The notes beneath the pieces are model-generated. The model did not search any database. It was not told the DNA's origin and saw only the letters and a program-made list of their open reading frames with translations. A DNA stretch of 64,000 nucleotides from Shewanella violacea DSS12 (GTDB lineage Bacteria; Pseudomonadota; Gammaproteobacteria; Enterobacterales; Shewanellaceae), in NCBI RefSeq assembly GCF_000091325.1, contig NC_014012.1, forward strand, positions 2,772,824 to 2,836,823, in the 5' to 3' direction. Within the stretch, counting starts at the first letter, position 1. Each line of letters starts with the position of its first letter. Position numbers and translations under genes: made by a program. Positions 8,078-17,157 of the stretch are shown in pieces.

Positions 8078-10567
8078 TTATCCTACTTTAGTGATTTTTA
8101 TAGGACACTTTTTATAATCTGTCTGTTTAGATAGCGGATCGGTTGCATCTAAAATGAGTTTATTAATCAAAATACGTGCATCGAAGAAAGGCACAAACAC
8201 TAGGCCTTTTGGTGGACGGTTACGCCCTCGAGTCTCGACTCGCACACGAATGTCACCGCGTTTGTTACTCATTAACACTTCGTCACCACGGCGCACACCG
8301 TGAGACTTAGCATCATCTGGATGCATATAACAAAGTGCATCAGGCACCGCCTTGTACAGTTCAGGTACACGGCGAGTCATAGTGCCCGTATGCCAATGCT
8401 CAAGTACACGACCAGTACATAACCATAGAGGAAACTCTTCATCTGGAGACTCAGGTGGTGCCTCGTAAGGTGCCGAGATTATCCATGCCTTACCATCTGG
8501 CTTGCCATAGAATTCAAAGCCTTTACCTTTGCCAACATAGGGATCTGAGCCTTCTTTAAAGCGCCATTTTGTCTCTTTGCCATCGACAACAGGCCAGCGT
8601 AGACCGCGCTCTTTATGGTAGCGTTCGTATGGTGCTAAATCATGGCCATGTCCACGTCCAAAGCTGGCGTACTCTTCAAATAGGCCTTTTTGTACATAGT
8701 AACCTTGGTCTTTGGCATCATCATTGAGCTCTTGCGCCTCAGATAATGGGAACTGGTTCACTTGACCGTTTTCAAATAGCACTTCGCACATATTTTTGCC
8801 ACGTACTTCTGGCATTTGAGCTATCAGCTCTTCGGTCCACACCTCTTCAATTTTGAAGCGTTTTGCAAATTCCATCATCTGCCATAGATCTGATTTTGAT
8901 TCACCAGGTCCTTTAACCTGCTGATACCAAACCTGAGTACGACGCTCAGCATTACCATAAGCCCCCTCTTTTTCTACCCACATAGCTGTCGGCAGAATCA
9001 AGTCAGCAGCTTGTGCTGTTACCGTTGGGTATGGGTCTGAACAGACAATAAAGTTGTCAGGATTACGAAAACCTGGTAAGCGCTCTCCATTGATATTTGG
9101 ACCGGCCTGCATGTTGTTGTTACACATGGTCCAGTAAGCATTAAGCACACCGTCATTTAATTTACGGTCTTGCTCCACTGCATGGAAACCCGGCTTTGGC
9201 GGAATAGTGCCTTGTGGAATTTTCCATAGGTGCTCAGCACGCTTTCGATGCTCAGGGTTTGCTACCAACATATCTGCGGGTAGACGATGAGAGAAAGTCC
9301 CCACCTCACGCGCTGTACCACACGCCGATGGTTGGCCTGTTAATGAAAATGGACCATTACCCGGTGTTGATATTTTTCCGACTAAAAGATGAATGTTATA
9401 CACCAAAGAGTTCATCCACACACCACGGGTATGTTGGTTCATCCCCATAGTCCAAAGTGACATCACCTTAATCTTTGGATCGGCAAACTGCTTAGCGAGT
9501 GTGAGCAGTTTATCTTCATCTAAACCGGTCATTTCAGCGGTTTTTGCAAGGGTATATGGTGCTACTGATTTTTTATACTGTTCAAAATCAATTGAGTGTA
9601 TCTTGCCTACATTGGGGTTAGCGGCCTTTTTTTGCAGGGGGTGCTCATCCCTTAAACCATAACCAATATCGATAGTGGCTTGCTTGAAATGGGTATGCTT
9701 ATTTACAAAGTCCCAATTCACTGCATCGTTTTCAATGATGTAGTTAGCAATATAGTTGGCTATTGCAAGATCTGTTTGCGGCTTAAAGATATAGCCTTTA
9801 TCAGCGAGTTCAAATGAACGATGATAATAAGTTGATAATACGTGCACTTTTACATGGGGATTACTTAAGCGTCTGTCAGTGATGCGAGACCATAAAACAG
9901 GATGCATCTCAGCCATGTTGGAGCCCCATAGAACAAAGGCATCGGCATTTTCGAAATCATCATAACAACCCATTGGCTCATCGATACCAAAGCTACGCAT
10001 AAAGCCACCAACGGCTGAAGCCATACAGTGACGCGCATTAGGATCTAGGTTGTTAGAGCGGAAACCCGCTTTCATCATCTTAGAAGCCGCGTAACCTTCC
10101 ATTACGGTCCACTGGCCAGAACCAAACATGCCCACACTGGTAGGCCCTTTCTCTTTTAAAGCTGCTTTCCACTTGTCAGCCATGATATCGAAAGCTTGAT
10201 CCCAACTTACTGGCGCAAAGTCACCATTTTTATCAAACTTTCCATTAGTTTGACGTAACAGCGGCTGAGTTAGCCTGTCTGAGCCATACATGATTTTAGA
10301 AAGGAAATAGCCTTTAATACAGTTAAGACCTTTGTTTACTGGAGCTTCTGGATCGCCTTGAGTCGCAACGACTTTACCATCTTGAGTTCCTACAAGTACC
10401 GAGCAACCTGTACCACAGAAACGACAAGGCGCTTTATCCCAATGAATTTTTGACTCTTCACTCGATACAATTAAATTCGTTGCAGTGGCTGGAAGAGTGA
10501 TCCCAGCAAGTGCCGCAGCAGATGCTGCAGCATTGGCTTTAATAAAATCACGTCTGGACATTTTCAT
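8078..10567 (-). CDS. napA: NapA, catalytic subunit of periplasmic nitrate reductase
   Basis: The protein has 829 residues. It starts with a Tat signal (SRRDFIK, then an Ala-rich stretch), consistent with folded export. The [4Fe-4S] cysteines are in CRFCGTGC (about 48-55) and NCIKGYF (about 83), and the molybdenum-ligand cysteine is in ARHCMASAV near 180. The molybdopterin-guanine dinucleotide domains continue to the C terminus. The start overlaps the end of napD by 4 bases. Together with NapB it reduces nitrate to nitrite in the periplasm. Confidence 0.97.
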   Translation of the reverse strand: MKMSRRDFIKANAAASAAALAGITLPATATNLIVSSEESKIHWDKAPCRFCGTGCSVLVGTQDGKVVATQGDPEAPVNKGLNCIKGYFLSKIMYGSDRLTQPLLRQTNGKFDKNGDFAPVSWDQAFDIMADKWKAALKEKGPTSVGMFGSGQWTVMEGYAASKMMKAGFRSNNLDPNARHCMASAVGGFMRSFGIDEPMGCYDDFENADAFVLWGSNMAEMHPVLWSRITDRRLSNPHVKVHVLSTYYHRSFELADKGYIFKPQTDLAIANYIANYIIENDAVNWDFVNKHTHFKQATIDIGYGLRDEHPLQKKAANPNVGKIHSIDFEQYKKSVAPYTLAKTAEMTGLDEDKLLTLAKQFADPKIKVMSLWTMGMNQHTRGVWMNSLVYNIHLLVGKISTPGNGPFSLTGQPSACGTAREVGTFSHRLPADMLVANPEHRKRAEHLWKIPQGTIPPKPGFHAVEQDRKLNDGVLNAYWTMCNNNMQAGPNINGERLPGFRNPDNFIVCSDPYPTVTAQAADLILPTAMWVEKEGAYGNAERRTQVWYQQVKGPGESKSDLWQMMEFAKRFKIEEVWTEELIAQMPEVRGKNMCEVLFENGQVNQFPLSEAQELNDDAKDQGYYVQKGLFEEYASFGRGHGHDLAPYERYHKERGLRWPVVDGKETKWRFKEGSDPYVGKGKGFEFYGKPDGKAWIISAPYEAPPESPDEEFPLWLCTGRVLEHWHTGTMTRRVPELYKAVPDALCYMHPDDAKSHGVRRGDEVLMSNKRGDIRVRVETRGRNRPPKGLVFVPFFDARILINKLILDATDPLSKQTDYKKCPIKITKVG

Positions 10568-10887
10568 ACTTGTTCCTCGCTAACACTATAGCCATCATCA
10601 GGGGCTAGGTTATTTTTATTGGTGTCGATGCCGGTGTCGGTTCCACTATCAATTTGGTGATAAACCATACTGGCACCAAGCACGCCTGGCATATTATTTA
10701 TTTTTTCAATAACATCGGTAATAAAGCCTTCAGCTTGAGTCACAAGGACTACTACGATTTTTCCGATGTCACTAACGCCATAAATTTCGGCTTCATCAAA
10801 TGCTTCAATTCTTTTTTTAGTTTCTTCTAAATGTTCAGGGCTAACCTGGACAATTAGGCTTGAGATATGCGCCTCAGGTAACGACAT
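10564..10887 (-). CDS. napD: NapD, Tat-signal-binding chaperone for NapA
   Basis: The protein has 107 residues from the ATG at 10887, which has GAGGA upstream; the earlier ATG at 10902 lacks a site. The ferredoxin-like NapD fold is seen in [20 protein letters not shown] and IVVVLVTQ, with helix [13 protein letters not shown]. NapD binds the NapA signal peptide and delays export until cofactor insertion. An Asp/Gly/Thr-rich tail of about 25 residues after the conserved core may be variable. It overlaps napE upstream and napA downstream. Confidence 0.92.
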   Translation of the reverse strand: MSLPEAHISSLIVQVSPEHLEETKKRIEAFDEAEIYGVSDIGKIVVVLVTQAEGFITDVIEKINNMPGVLGASMVYHQIDSGTDTGIDTNKNNLAPDDGYSVSEEQV

Positions 10888-11062
10888 GTGTGCGTTCCTC
10901 ATCTATCTGGGGAAAAATATTGAAATGGCACAGCTTGGGCAAGCAGATTGCAAACCTTAATCCTGATACTAAAAGTACCGATAATAAGGGAGCGAGAAAG
11001 ACGGTGAGATAAGTAAAGATCTTAAATTCTAGACTTTTCTCTTCTTTGGCTGTGGAACTCAT
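10874..11062 (-). CDS. napE: NapE, small membrane protein; C-terminal end probably frame-shifted
   Basis: The protein has 62 residues from the ATG at 11062, with GGAG upstream. The N-terminal half matches NapE: EEKSLEFKIFTYLTVFLAPL then SVLLVSGLRFAIC, one transmembrane helix. NapE usually continues with a Trp-containing helix end and a Gln-rich or Pro-rich tail. Here the frame reads a Cys/His-rich tail that overlaps napD by 14 bases. One extra base near 10947 would restore AIWLAQAVPFQYFSP and a stop. This could be a sequencing error or a real frameshift. NapE function is unknown; it marks the nap-alpha type cluster. Confidence 0.75.
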   Translation of the reverse strand: MSSTAKEEKSLEFKIFTYLTVFLAPLLSVLLVSGLRFAICLPKLCHFNIFPQIDEERTHVVT

Positions 11063-11165
11063 AAACACTCCAACTTAGGGCTGTAACCCTTCGTAAGGTG
11101 AGTCAATAAAAATGACTCAATATTTGGTGGTAATTAACGTTATGTTTTATAAATTTTTATTACTC

Positions 11166-11179
11166 TTGATCATAATCCT
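11166..11179 (-). promoter_or_regulatory. Second, weaker FNR-like site upstream of nap operon
   Basis: TTGATCATAATCCT matches the left half of TTGATnnnnATCAA fully and the right half in three of five positions. It lies about 105 bases from the napE start. Its use is uncertain. Confidence 0.35.
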
Positions 11180-11227
11180 TATAGGGTATCAAACTGTATA
11201 CCCACAATTTGGTAAAGACTTCTTTGC

Positions 11228-11241
11228 TTGATCTGGATCAT
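11228..11241 (-). promoter_or_regulatory. FNR/EtrA-type operator upstream of napEDABC
   Basis: TTGATCTGGATCAT matches the FNR consensus TTGATnnnnATCAA at nine of ten defined positions. It lies about 166 bases from the napE start in a 465-base gene-free interval (11063-11527) with no other gene nearby. This fits oxygen-responsive control of nitrate reduction by an FNR homologue, or recognition by CRP, which overlaps in specificity in Shewanella. Confidence 0.65.
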
Positions 11242-11455
11242 CTTTTTTAACAAAAAAATTATAAAACAAGTCAATTAAGCCATCTTACTGATTAGATATG
11301 ATGCGAATTCCTATGTATGACTATTCAGCATAGTCTAAACAATGAGTTACACCTGTATGAATCTTGACCTAAATGTTAATGAAATGCGGCGAGTACTACT
11401 TAATATATAGAAGGGTTTATCCGTTAATTTGTTGGGGTCAGTCATAGGTAGGACA

Positions 11456-11488
11456 AAAAAAGCACCGACCATTTGGCCAGTGCTTTAA
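11456..11488 (-). terminator. Terminator after hrpA
   Basis: On the minus strand AAAGCACTGGCC, loop AAAT, and GGTCGGTGCTTT form a stem with two mismatches or wobbles, followed by a run of T. It lies about 40 bases after the hrpA stop. Confidence 0.75.
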
Positions 11489-11507
11489 AATTGTTCAACT
11501 TGGTAAG

Positions 11508-11521
11508 ATACCAATCGGTAT
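11508..11521. repeat. 14-bp palindrome ATACCAATCGGTAT
   Basis: This is the same 14-base near-palindrome that ends each of the five tandem units behind tamB (50504-51199). Here it stands alone just after the hrpA stop. Confidence 0.7.
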
Positions 11522-11527
11522 AACAGG

Positions 11528-14500
11528 TTAGTTTTGCTTGATCTGATTCAAGATACGTTTCTCTGAAATGGGATAAGCCGTGCCCAGAACCTGGGCAAAA
11601 CAGGAGACTCGATACTCCTCTACCATCCACCTTGCCTCTAGCAAGGACTCAGGTATCGCCACAGATCTCGGTACCTTAGCTAACTGACCCTCAAGTTCCT
11701 TCTGTACATTAGCAATGCTGAGCATGTGCAGTCGGTCACGATTAGGATCCACTGGCAACTTGTCTAAACGATTTTCCACGGCTTTAAGATACCTCACCAT
11801 GTCAGGTAAACGTTTCCAGCCACAGGCTTCCACAAAACCTTTAAATACCAACTTATCCAACTGTGTCTGAATATCACTCATGGCGAAGGCTATATCTAGG
11901 CTAATTTTACCCTTCAATCGTTTCTTTACCTTTTGATAAAGCGTGAGTATTTCTTCGACTCTTAGGGCTATCTTAGCCGCCGTGGGATTCAGTTCTTGTC
12001 TCACCCAATCTTTAGCCTGTTCAAAATCTGACTCACAACGTACATCCAGGCCCTTCTCATCGAGTAGCTGCTGCACAGATGCCGCTAAAATATCATCCAG
12101 CAAGATCTGTACTTGACCGAAGGGGTTGAAATACATGGCCAGCTTAGCCTTGTTCGGCAAGGTTTTTTGCAGGTGTTTCACCGGTGATGGGATATTGATT
12201 AATAACAAGCGTTGTAGACCCAGCTGATGGGAGCGTTTAGCTTCATTTTCATCATCAAATAACTTGATGGATACGCTGGATTTATCGTCCACTAAAGCGG
12301 GGAACGCCTTAACCTCGAAGTTACCTTTCTTCTGTTTAAACGCTTGTGGCAAGTCACCAAAGGACCACTGGGTTAATTCAGTTTTTTCGATACCAGAATC
12401 GGCAACCTTACGAATAGCCTGAGTCACCTGGCCTTGAAGGCTGGCTTTAAGCTGCTCAATGTCTCGAGATTGAGCCACTAACTTGCCATTGTCATCCTCT
12501 ACCTTGAAATTCATCAACAGATGCTTGCTCAGCTGACTAAGATCGAAATCATCGATACTGACGCGAACCCCACTCATGCGCAGCAACTGCTTACACATGG
12601 CATCGATGAAACTCATCTCGAAGGGCTTCATCGCCTGCATACAGGCATTAGCATAATCTGGGGCTGGGACGAAATTACGTCTTAGGCTCTTAGGCAGAGC
12701 GCGGATCAAGGCGATGCACTTTTCCTCTCTCAGGCCCGGAACCTGCCAATCGAAATCGACATCTTCTATCTGATTGAGCAGCGCCACTGGAATATGCACG
12801 GCCACGCCATCATCGTCGGCGGAAGGCTCGAAATGATAACTCAAGAAGAGTTTAAGATTGCCTTGATGCCAAGCATCTGGAAAATCCAGAGCAGAGATAT
12901 GGCTATCTCCTCGCTGCATCAATTGTTCACGTTCAAAATCTAATAGATCAGGCGTTTTTTTACACTCAAGCTTCCACCAACTGAAAAACTTAGGCGCATT
13001 ATAGATCCCCTCGGGAATTCTAGGTTCATAAAAATCAACCAACACCTGCTCATCCACCAAGATGTCACGGCGCCGTGATTTATGCTCTAAATTCTCGACC
13101 TCTTTGAGCATGTTACGGTTCTTGATGAAGAAGGCTTCGTTGGTTCTGAGCTCGCCTTCGGCCAAGGCACTGCGAATAAAGATTTCACGTGCTTCCAATG
13201 GGTTGACCGGTCCGTATTGTGTCTTACGGCGGTTAACGATCATCAGTCCATAGAGTATTTGATTTTCAAAGGCCACCACACTGCCTTGTTTCGCCTCAAA
13301 ATGTGGCTCAAGATAATTCTTCTTGACCAGATGTCCGGCTAAAGGCTCTATCCATTCGGGTTGAATTTTGGCGCAGCAACGAGCAAACAGGCGTGAGGTT
13401 TCGGTGAGCTCAGCCGCCATGATCCACTTAGGGCCCTTGCGAGCCAAAGGCGAACCTGGAAACACGAAGAATTTACGGTTACGGGCACCAAGATACTCGT
13501 TGTCTTTATCTTTAAAGCCCACATGGCTCAATAGACCCGTGAGCAGCGACTTGTGCAGCAATTCATAATCGGCAGGCTCGCTGTTGAGACGCCATTTGAG
13601 ATCATGCACGGCTTGTTTCATTTGGGCATAGAGGTCTTGCCACTCACGCACCCTCAGATAGGCAAGAAACTCTTTCTTACACTGCTTTCGGAACTGACTC
13701 GTGGACAGGGATTTCTGTTGCAGCTTAAGGTGATCCCACAGATTAACGAAGGAGACAAAATCAGAGTCTTTATCGCTATATTTCTTATGTGCCTCATCAG
13801 CCGCCTGCTTCTTGTCCATTGGGCGTTCTCTGGGATCTTGAATCGACAGCGCAGAGGTGATGACCAAGGCTTCGTGAAGACAGCCATTAGTGTTCGCCGC
13901 AATGACCATACGGGCTAAGCGAGGATCTACCGGAATGTGTGCGAGTTGTTTTCCTAGCTCAGTTAACGCTAAACGACCTTGGGATTTTTTGACCGCTTCC
14001 AACTCTTCCAGTAACAAGAATCCATCACGGATATACCTAGGATCTGGCGACTGAAGGAAAGGAAAAGCTTCTATGTCACCTAGGCCCACTGACAGCATCT
14101 TGAGGATAACTGAGGCAAGGTTAGTTCTTAAAATCTCAGGATCGGTAAACTCAGACCTGTTATTGAAATCATCCTCGGCGAATAGACGGATACAAATACC
14201 CGCGGCGACACGACCACAACGACCCTGACGCTGATTTGCACTGGCTTGAGATATAGGCTCAATGGGCAAACGTTGCACTTTAGTACGGTAACTATAACGA
14301 CTGATCCTGGCAGTACCTGGATCGATAACATAACGAATGCCTGGCACAGTCAAAGATGTCTCGGCCACGTTGGTGGCTAGCACTATTCTGCGGCCTATAT
14401 GGCTCTTAAACACCTTCGACTGCTCACCGTATGATAGGCGAGCATAGAGTGGCAAGATCTCGGTATCACGGTACTGACGACGATTGAGTTGATCCGCTAC

Positions 14501-15415
14501 GTCACGGATCTCACGTTCACCGTTCATAAAGATCAAAATGTCACCGGGCCCTTCGGCAACCAGTTCATCCACGGCTTCGAAGATGCCTTCGGTGAGATCA
14601 AGATCGTCTCCAGCATCACGCACCAGAGGTCGGTAACGAGTCTCCACCGGGTAAGTACGACCCGAGACTTGGATGACAGGGGCATCGTTAAAATGTTTGG
14701 AAAATTTATCCAGATCTATGGTTGCCGAGGTGATAATCACCTTCAAATCTGGACGTTTATGCAATAAGTTCTTGAGGTAACCCAAGATGAAATCGATATT
14801 CAGGCTGCGCTCATGGGCCTCATCTATGATGATGGCGTCATATTGATCGAGAAACTTATCATTGGTCAGTTCAGCCAACAAGATACCGTCGGTCATCAAC
14901 TTGATATAAGAGTTCTGATTGATGGCATCGGCAAATCTGACTTTAAAACCCACCACCTCTCCCAGTGGACTATTGAGTTCATCGGCGACTCGACTGGCAA
15001 CGCTCCGCGCGGCCAGACGCCTAGGCTGGGTATGGGCTATGAGTCCGCGGCAACCTAAGCCTAACTCCAGACATATTTTCGGCAGCTGGGTGGTCTTACC
15101 TGAGCCTGTTTCACCCGCTATTATGACCACTTGATTGCCGGCAATCGCTCTGGCTATCTCATCTCTCTTTTGGGAGATAGGTAAGTTTTCGGGATAGGTG
15201 ATTATGGGACGGGCCTGACGACGTCGCTCAACTTTTTCGAACGCTGCGACGGCCTGAGCTTCGAGCTTGTCCAAATTGGCCCGCTTCTTATCTGAATCGA
15301 CCTCTTTATTGAGCCTAAAAAGACGACGCCTAATTCTCGAAGCATCGGCCTGATAACACAGTTTTAGATAATTGTTAGATAGCGGGTGTAGTTGCGAACT
15401 CAAGTCAGATCCCAT
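11528..15415 (-). CDS. hrpA: ATP-dependent RNA helicase HrpA
   Basis: The DEAH-box helicase has 1295 residues, close to the 1300 of E. coli HrpA. The Walker A motif is GETGSGKTTQ near residue 95-105, the DEAH box is IIDEAHERSLNIDF, and motif VI is QRQGRCGRVAAG. The helicase-associated and DUF3418-type C-terminal regions follow. The ATG at 15415 is preferred over the upstream TTG at 15427. HrpA unwinds RNA and rescues stalled ribosomes in E. coli. It is transcribed alone. Confidence 0.96.
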   Translation of the reverse strand: MGSDLSSQLHPLSNNYLKLCYQADASRIRRRLFRLNKEVDSDKKRANLDKLEAQAVAAFEKVERRRQARPIITYPENLPISQKRDEIARAIAGNQVVIIAGETGSGKTTQLPKICLELGLGCRGLIAHTQPRRLAARSVASRVADELNSPLGEVVGFKVRFADAINQNSYIKLMTDGILLAELTNDKFLDQYDAIIIDEAHERSLNIDFILGYLKNLLHKRPDLKVIITSATIDLDKFSKHFNDAPVIQVSGRTYPVETRYRPLVRDAGDDLDLTEGIFEAVDELVAEGPGDILIFMNGEREIRDVADQLNRRQYRDTEILPLYARLSYGEQSKVFKSHIGRRIVLATNVAETSLTVPGIRYVIDPGTARISRYSYRTKVQRLPIEPISQASANQRQGRCGRVAAGICIRLFAEDDFNNRSEFTDPEILRTNLASVILKMLSVGLGDIEAFPFLQSPDPRYIRDGFLLLEELEAVKKSQGRLALTELGKQLAHIPVDPRLARMVIAANTNGCLHEALVITSALSIQDPRERPMDKKQAADEAHKKYSDKDSDFVSFVNLWDHLKLQQKSLSTSQFRKQCKKEFLAYLRVREWQDLYAQMKQAVHDLKWRLNSEPADYELLHKSLLTGLLSHVGFKDKDNEYLGARNRKFFVFPGSPLARKGPKWIMAAELTETSRLFARCCAKIQPEWIEPLAGHLVKKNYLEPHFEAKQGSVVAFENQILYGLMIVNRRKTQYGPVNPLEAREIFIRSALAEGELRTNEAFFIKNRNMLKEVENLEHKSRRRDILVDEQVLVDFYEPRIPEGIYNAPKFFSWWKLECKKTPDLLDFEREQLMQRGDSHISALDFPDAWHQGNLKLFLSYHFEPSADDDGVAVHIPVALLNQIEDVDFDWQVPGLREEKCIALIRALPKSLRRNFVPAPDYANACMQAMKPFEMSFIDAMCKQLLRMSGVRVSIDDFDLSQLSKHLLMNFKVEDDNGKLVAQSRDIEQLKASLQGQVTQAIRKVADSGIEKTELTQWSFGDLPQAFKQKKGNFEVKAFPALVDDKSSVSIKLFDDENEAKRSHQLGLQRLLLINIPSPVKHLQKTLPNKAKLAMYFNPFGQVQILLDDILAASVQQLLDEKGLDVRCESDFEQAKDWVRQELNPTAAKIALRVEEILTLYQKVKKRLKGKISLDIAFAMSDIQTQLDKLVFKGFVEACGWKRLPDMVRYLKAVENRLDKLPVDPNRDRLHMLSIANVQKELEGQLAKVPRSVAIPESLLEARWMVEEYRVSCFAQVLGTAYPISEKRILNQIKQN

Positions 15416-15670
15416 TACTCGAAGCAAAAAAACGATCCTAGCAAGTAACGTTACTTATTGGTACGGGAAATTAGCTTAACTTGAGTAATACTCGAAGAAT
15501 ATAATAACTTAGCTTGATTAATCTTCAGCCTTGTTACTTTTACTAGGTGTCAGACTCGTTTATGCAGCATTTCGTCAAACACTCATTAAGATGACCGGGC
15601 ACACTTCTACTTTGAACAAGGGAACATTCAGTTTTTCAGGGAAAGAATGTGCGGCTTGGTTATACTTTTT

Positions 15671-15702
15671 AAAGCACAAAAGTTATGGCTGTCCCATCTT
15701 TT
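15671..15702 (+). repeat. 32-bp repeat at the breakpoint of the DUF924 gene (copy 1)
   Basis: A sequence beginning AAAGCACAAAAG and ending CCCATCTTTT recurs at 16392-16422 with four differences. Each copy has AAAAG...CTTTT ends and is an imperfect palindrome. This copy sits exactly where similarity to DUF924 begins. Confidence 0.75.
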
Positions 15703-16009
15703 GACTTCCGATCCCTTGGCGTTGACCCTAGCCCAAGAAGCCGTGGCCCAAGGCGCCGATACTGAACTTAAAGCCAAGCAGGTGCCTTTCCTGTTTATGC
15801 CTTATATGCACAGTGAGTCCAGAAAGATCCATGAAATTGCCATGGTACTGTTTAACAGAGAAGCCGCAGCCGGTAACTTGGAATTTGAACGCAGGCATAA
15901 AGTGATTATCGACCAATTTGGCCGCTATCCACACAGAAACAAGATCCTCGGACGCGAGCCGACACCAGAAGAAGTAGAGTTTCTGTCCCAGCCAGGATCA
16001 AGCTTCTAA
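15703..16009 (+). pseudogene. 5'-truncated DUF924 family gene
   Basis: The frame from SDPLALTLAQEAVAQGADTE to the stop matches the C-terminal half of DUF924 proteins, including the ending IIDQFGRYPHRNKILGREPT then EELEFLxQPGSSF-like residues. The family is about 180 residues; only about 102 remain. The N-terminal half is missing, and the codons just upstream come from the 32-base repeat at 15671. An open frame runs from an ATG at 15647 through the repeat, but its first residues are unlike DUF924. A recombination or insertion at the repeat probably removed the 5' half. Confidence 0.75.
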
Positions 16010-16121
16010 ACTTGTGTAATAACAAGTTGGCAAGTATTTTTAGCTTGGGTTCATTTGACGGGTTTGGTATTTGGTTCACTTGGTATTGAGTAGAGAGACT
16101 GAATACCATGACTTCATTGTT

Positions 16122-16245
16122 ATTTAACGCCTGCCCGGCGGGAGGTGTGCAGATACTTCTGTGGCACGACGCCCTATCTCTGGCTCGGATAGTTTCACGC
16201 TGTGAAACCTCGCCATTCTGGCGCATCTACAGCGAGTTCTTCAAA
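16122..16245 (-). repeat. Inverted copy of the structured repeat family
   Basis: On the minus strand this segment aligns with the copies at 19056-19218 and 19620-19740: it shares the GCATCTACA, GCAGATACTTCTG and GCCTGCCCGGCGG parts in the same order. It lies between the DUF924 remnant and cassette cluster A. Confidence 0.6.
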
Positions 16246-16247
16246 AG

Positions 16248-16324
16248 AAGGTTATTTATTTAACCTTACCTGTAAACAATTTTAAATCATGTGAACTACC
16301 TAATTCGCTACAACCCCTTTATTC
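16248..16324 (-). repeat. Border element of cassette cluster A
   Basis: The element combines a hairpin (16248-16267, AAGGTTA pairing with TAACCTT) with a conserved 25-base block (16300-16324, CTAATTCGCTnnnACCCCTTTATTC when read on +). The same pair occurs at 38398-38446 at the corresponding end of cassette cluster B. The stems differ but stay paired. Confidence 0.6.
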
Positions 16325-16391
16325 GAAGTCATAATCGTTATCCTGAACAAAACTAAGTTGAGGTAACTAAAAGGTTAGTAGAGGATGTGTT

Positions 16392-16422
16392 AAAGCACAA
16401 AAGATAGGCTGCCCCATCTTTT
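16392..16422 (+). repeat. 32-bp repeat (copy 2)
   Basis: This is the second copy of the imperfect palindrome at 15671-15702. It lies directly before the last attC-like site of cassette cluster A. Confidence 0.7.
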
Positions 16423-16425
16423 TTC

Positions 16426-16476
16426 AACACTTGGGATAAGGACGCGGCTGCGCGCGGCCTATCCTTATACGTTATG
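16426..16476 (-). repeat. attC-like site at the end of cassette cluster A
   Basis: A GTTAT core (16471-16475) adjoins a strong GC-rich hairpin (GGATAAGGACGCGGC with its partner GCCTATCCTTAT), and the stop codon of the adjacent gene overlaps the core, as at the other cassette junctions. The opposite core is not clear. Confidence 0.45.
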
Positions 16477-17053
16477 TTTGTTTTATCTCATTACAAGCCA
16501 ATGTATCCAATACTGTTAAGATCAATAAAATAACACTCAAATTTACAGTGGCACTATCTTTTTCGTAAATATATCGCCAGTCTATAAAAGCATTAGAGAT
16601 AGTCTTTAGGTGATCTTTAAACAACGTCTTATTGTTAAGTTGAAACGTTATGCTTTTTTCTTTAGTTAATTTATTTACTTTATCTTTTAATTTATTTGGT
16701 AAGTGCTTAAACAATTGACTTAGATTATGAATTCCCTCTGGCTCGCCATAAACGCTTTGAAGTGCCTTTAAATACATTTCACACGCGAATGCGGAGTTAA
16801 CCACAAAAGGAGCAGATGCCTCGTGATCAAAGGGTGGTTTAAATAAACTTTTTGAATGGATATCCTTTGCTATTTTTGCAAAAGAACGAGCTTGTTTAAA
16901 CATTAGTTTTGTTTGGCTCAATTTAACAAAAATGTTTTCATCTTTTAAGAATTGAGTATATCGCTTGACGTTTTCAATTGGATCTCCAGAGTCAGGGATT
17001 TTACCTATTTCCTTATCTTTATCCATGATCTTTAAATATTTCACATTATCCAT
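16472..17053 (-). CDS. HEPN-like cassette protein without RxxxxH motif
   Basis: The protein has 193 residues from the ATG at 17053; a longer open frame starts inside the attC site and is rejected. The helical core AFACEMYLKALQSVYGEP, HNLSQLFKHLP and AFIDWRYIYEKDS resembles HEPN-type proteins, which often act in toxin-antitoxin or phage defence. The RxxxxH catalytic motif of HEPN nucleases is not seen, so it may be an inactive or partner protein. Base composition is AT-rich compared with hrpA. It is flanked on both sides by attC-like sites, as a gene cassette. Confidence 0.65.
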   Translation of the reverse strand: MDNVKYLKIMDKDKEIGKIPDSGDPIENVKRYTQFLKDENIFVKLSQTKLMFKQARSFAKIAKDIHSKSLFKPPFDHEASAPFVVNSAFACEMYLKALQSVYGEPEGIHNLSQLFKHLPNKLKDKVNKLTKEKSITFQLNNKTLFKDHLKTISNAFIDWRYIYEKDSATVNLSVILLILTVLDTLACNEIKQT

Positions 17054-17079
17054 AGAGAACACCAAATTTGAATACAAAC

Positions 17080-17157
17080 ATAACGCCTTGCTAAGCGGAC
17101 TAAAATTGTGGATTATAATATGTAGCAAAGCCAAACCTAACCAACTGTTTTAGTTAC
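17080..17157 (-). repeat. attC-like site between the two HEPN cassettes
   Basis: Minus-strand cores GTAAC and GCGTTAT lie at the ends, with inner arms ACTAAAACAGTTGG and CCACAATTTTAGT that pair with a small bulge, as in integron attC recombination sites. It begins at the stop codon of the upstream cassette gene and ends about 27 bases before the next start. Confidence 0.7.

Noticed and set aside
15906-16226. 106-codon minus-strand frame across the DUF924 remnant
   Set aside because: It overlaps the clear DUF924 residues on the other strand and a repeat copy.
17054-17134. N-terminal extension of the HEPN-like gene
   Set aside because: It would be encoded inside the attC-like site; the ATG at 17053 after the site fits cassette genes better.
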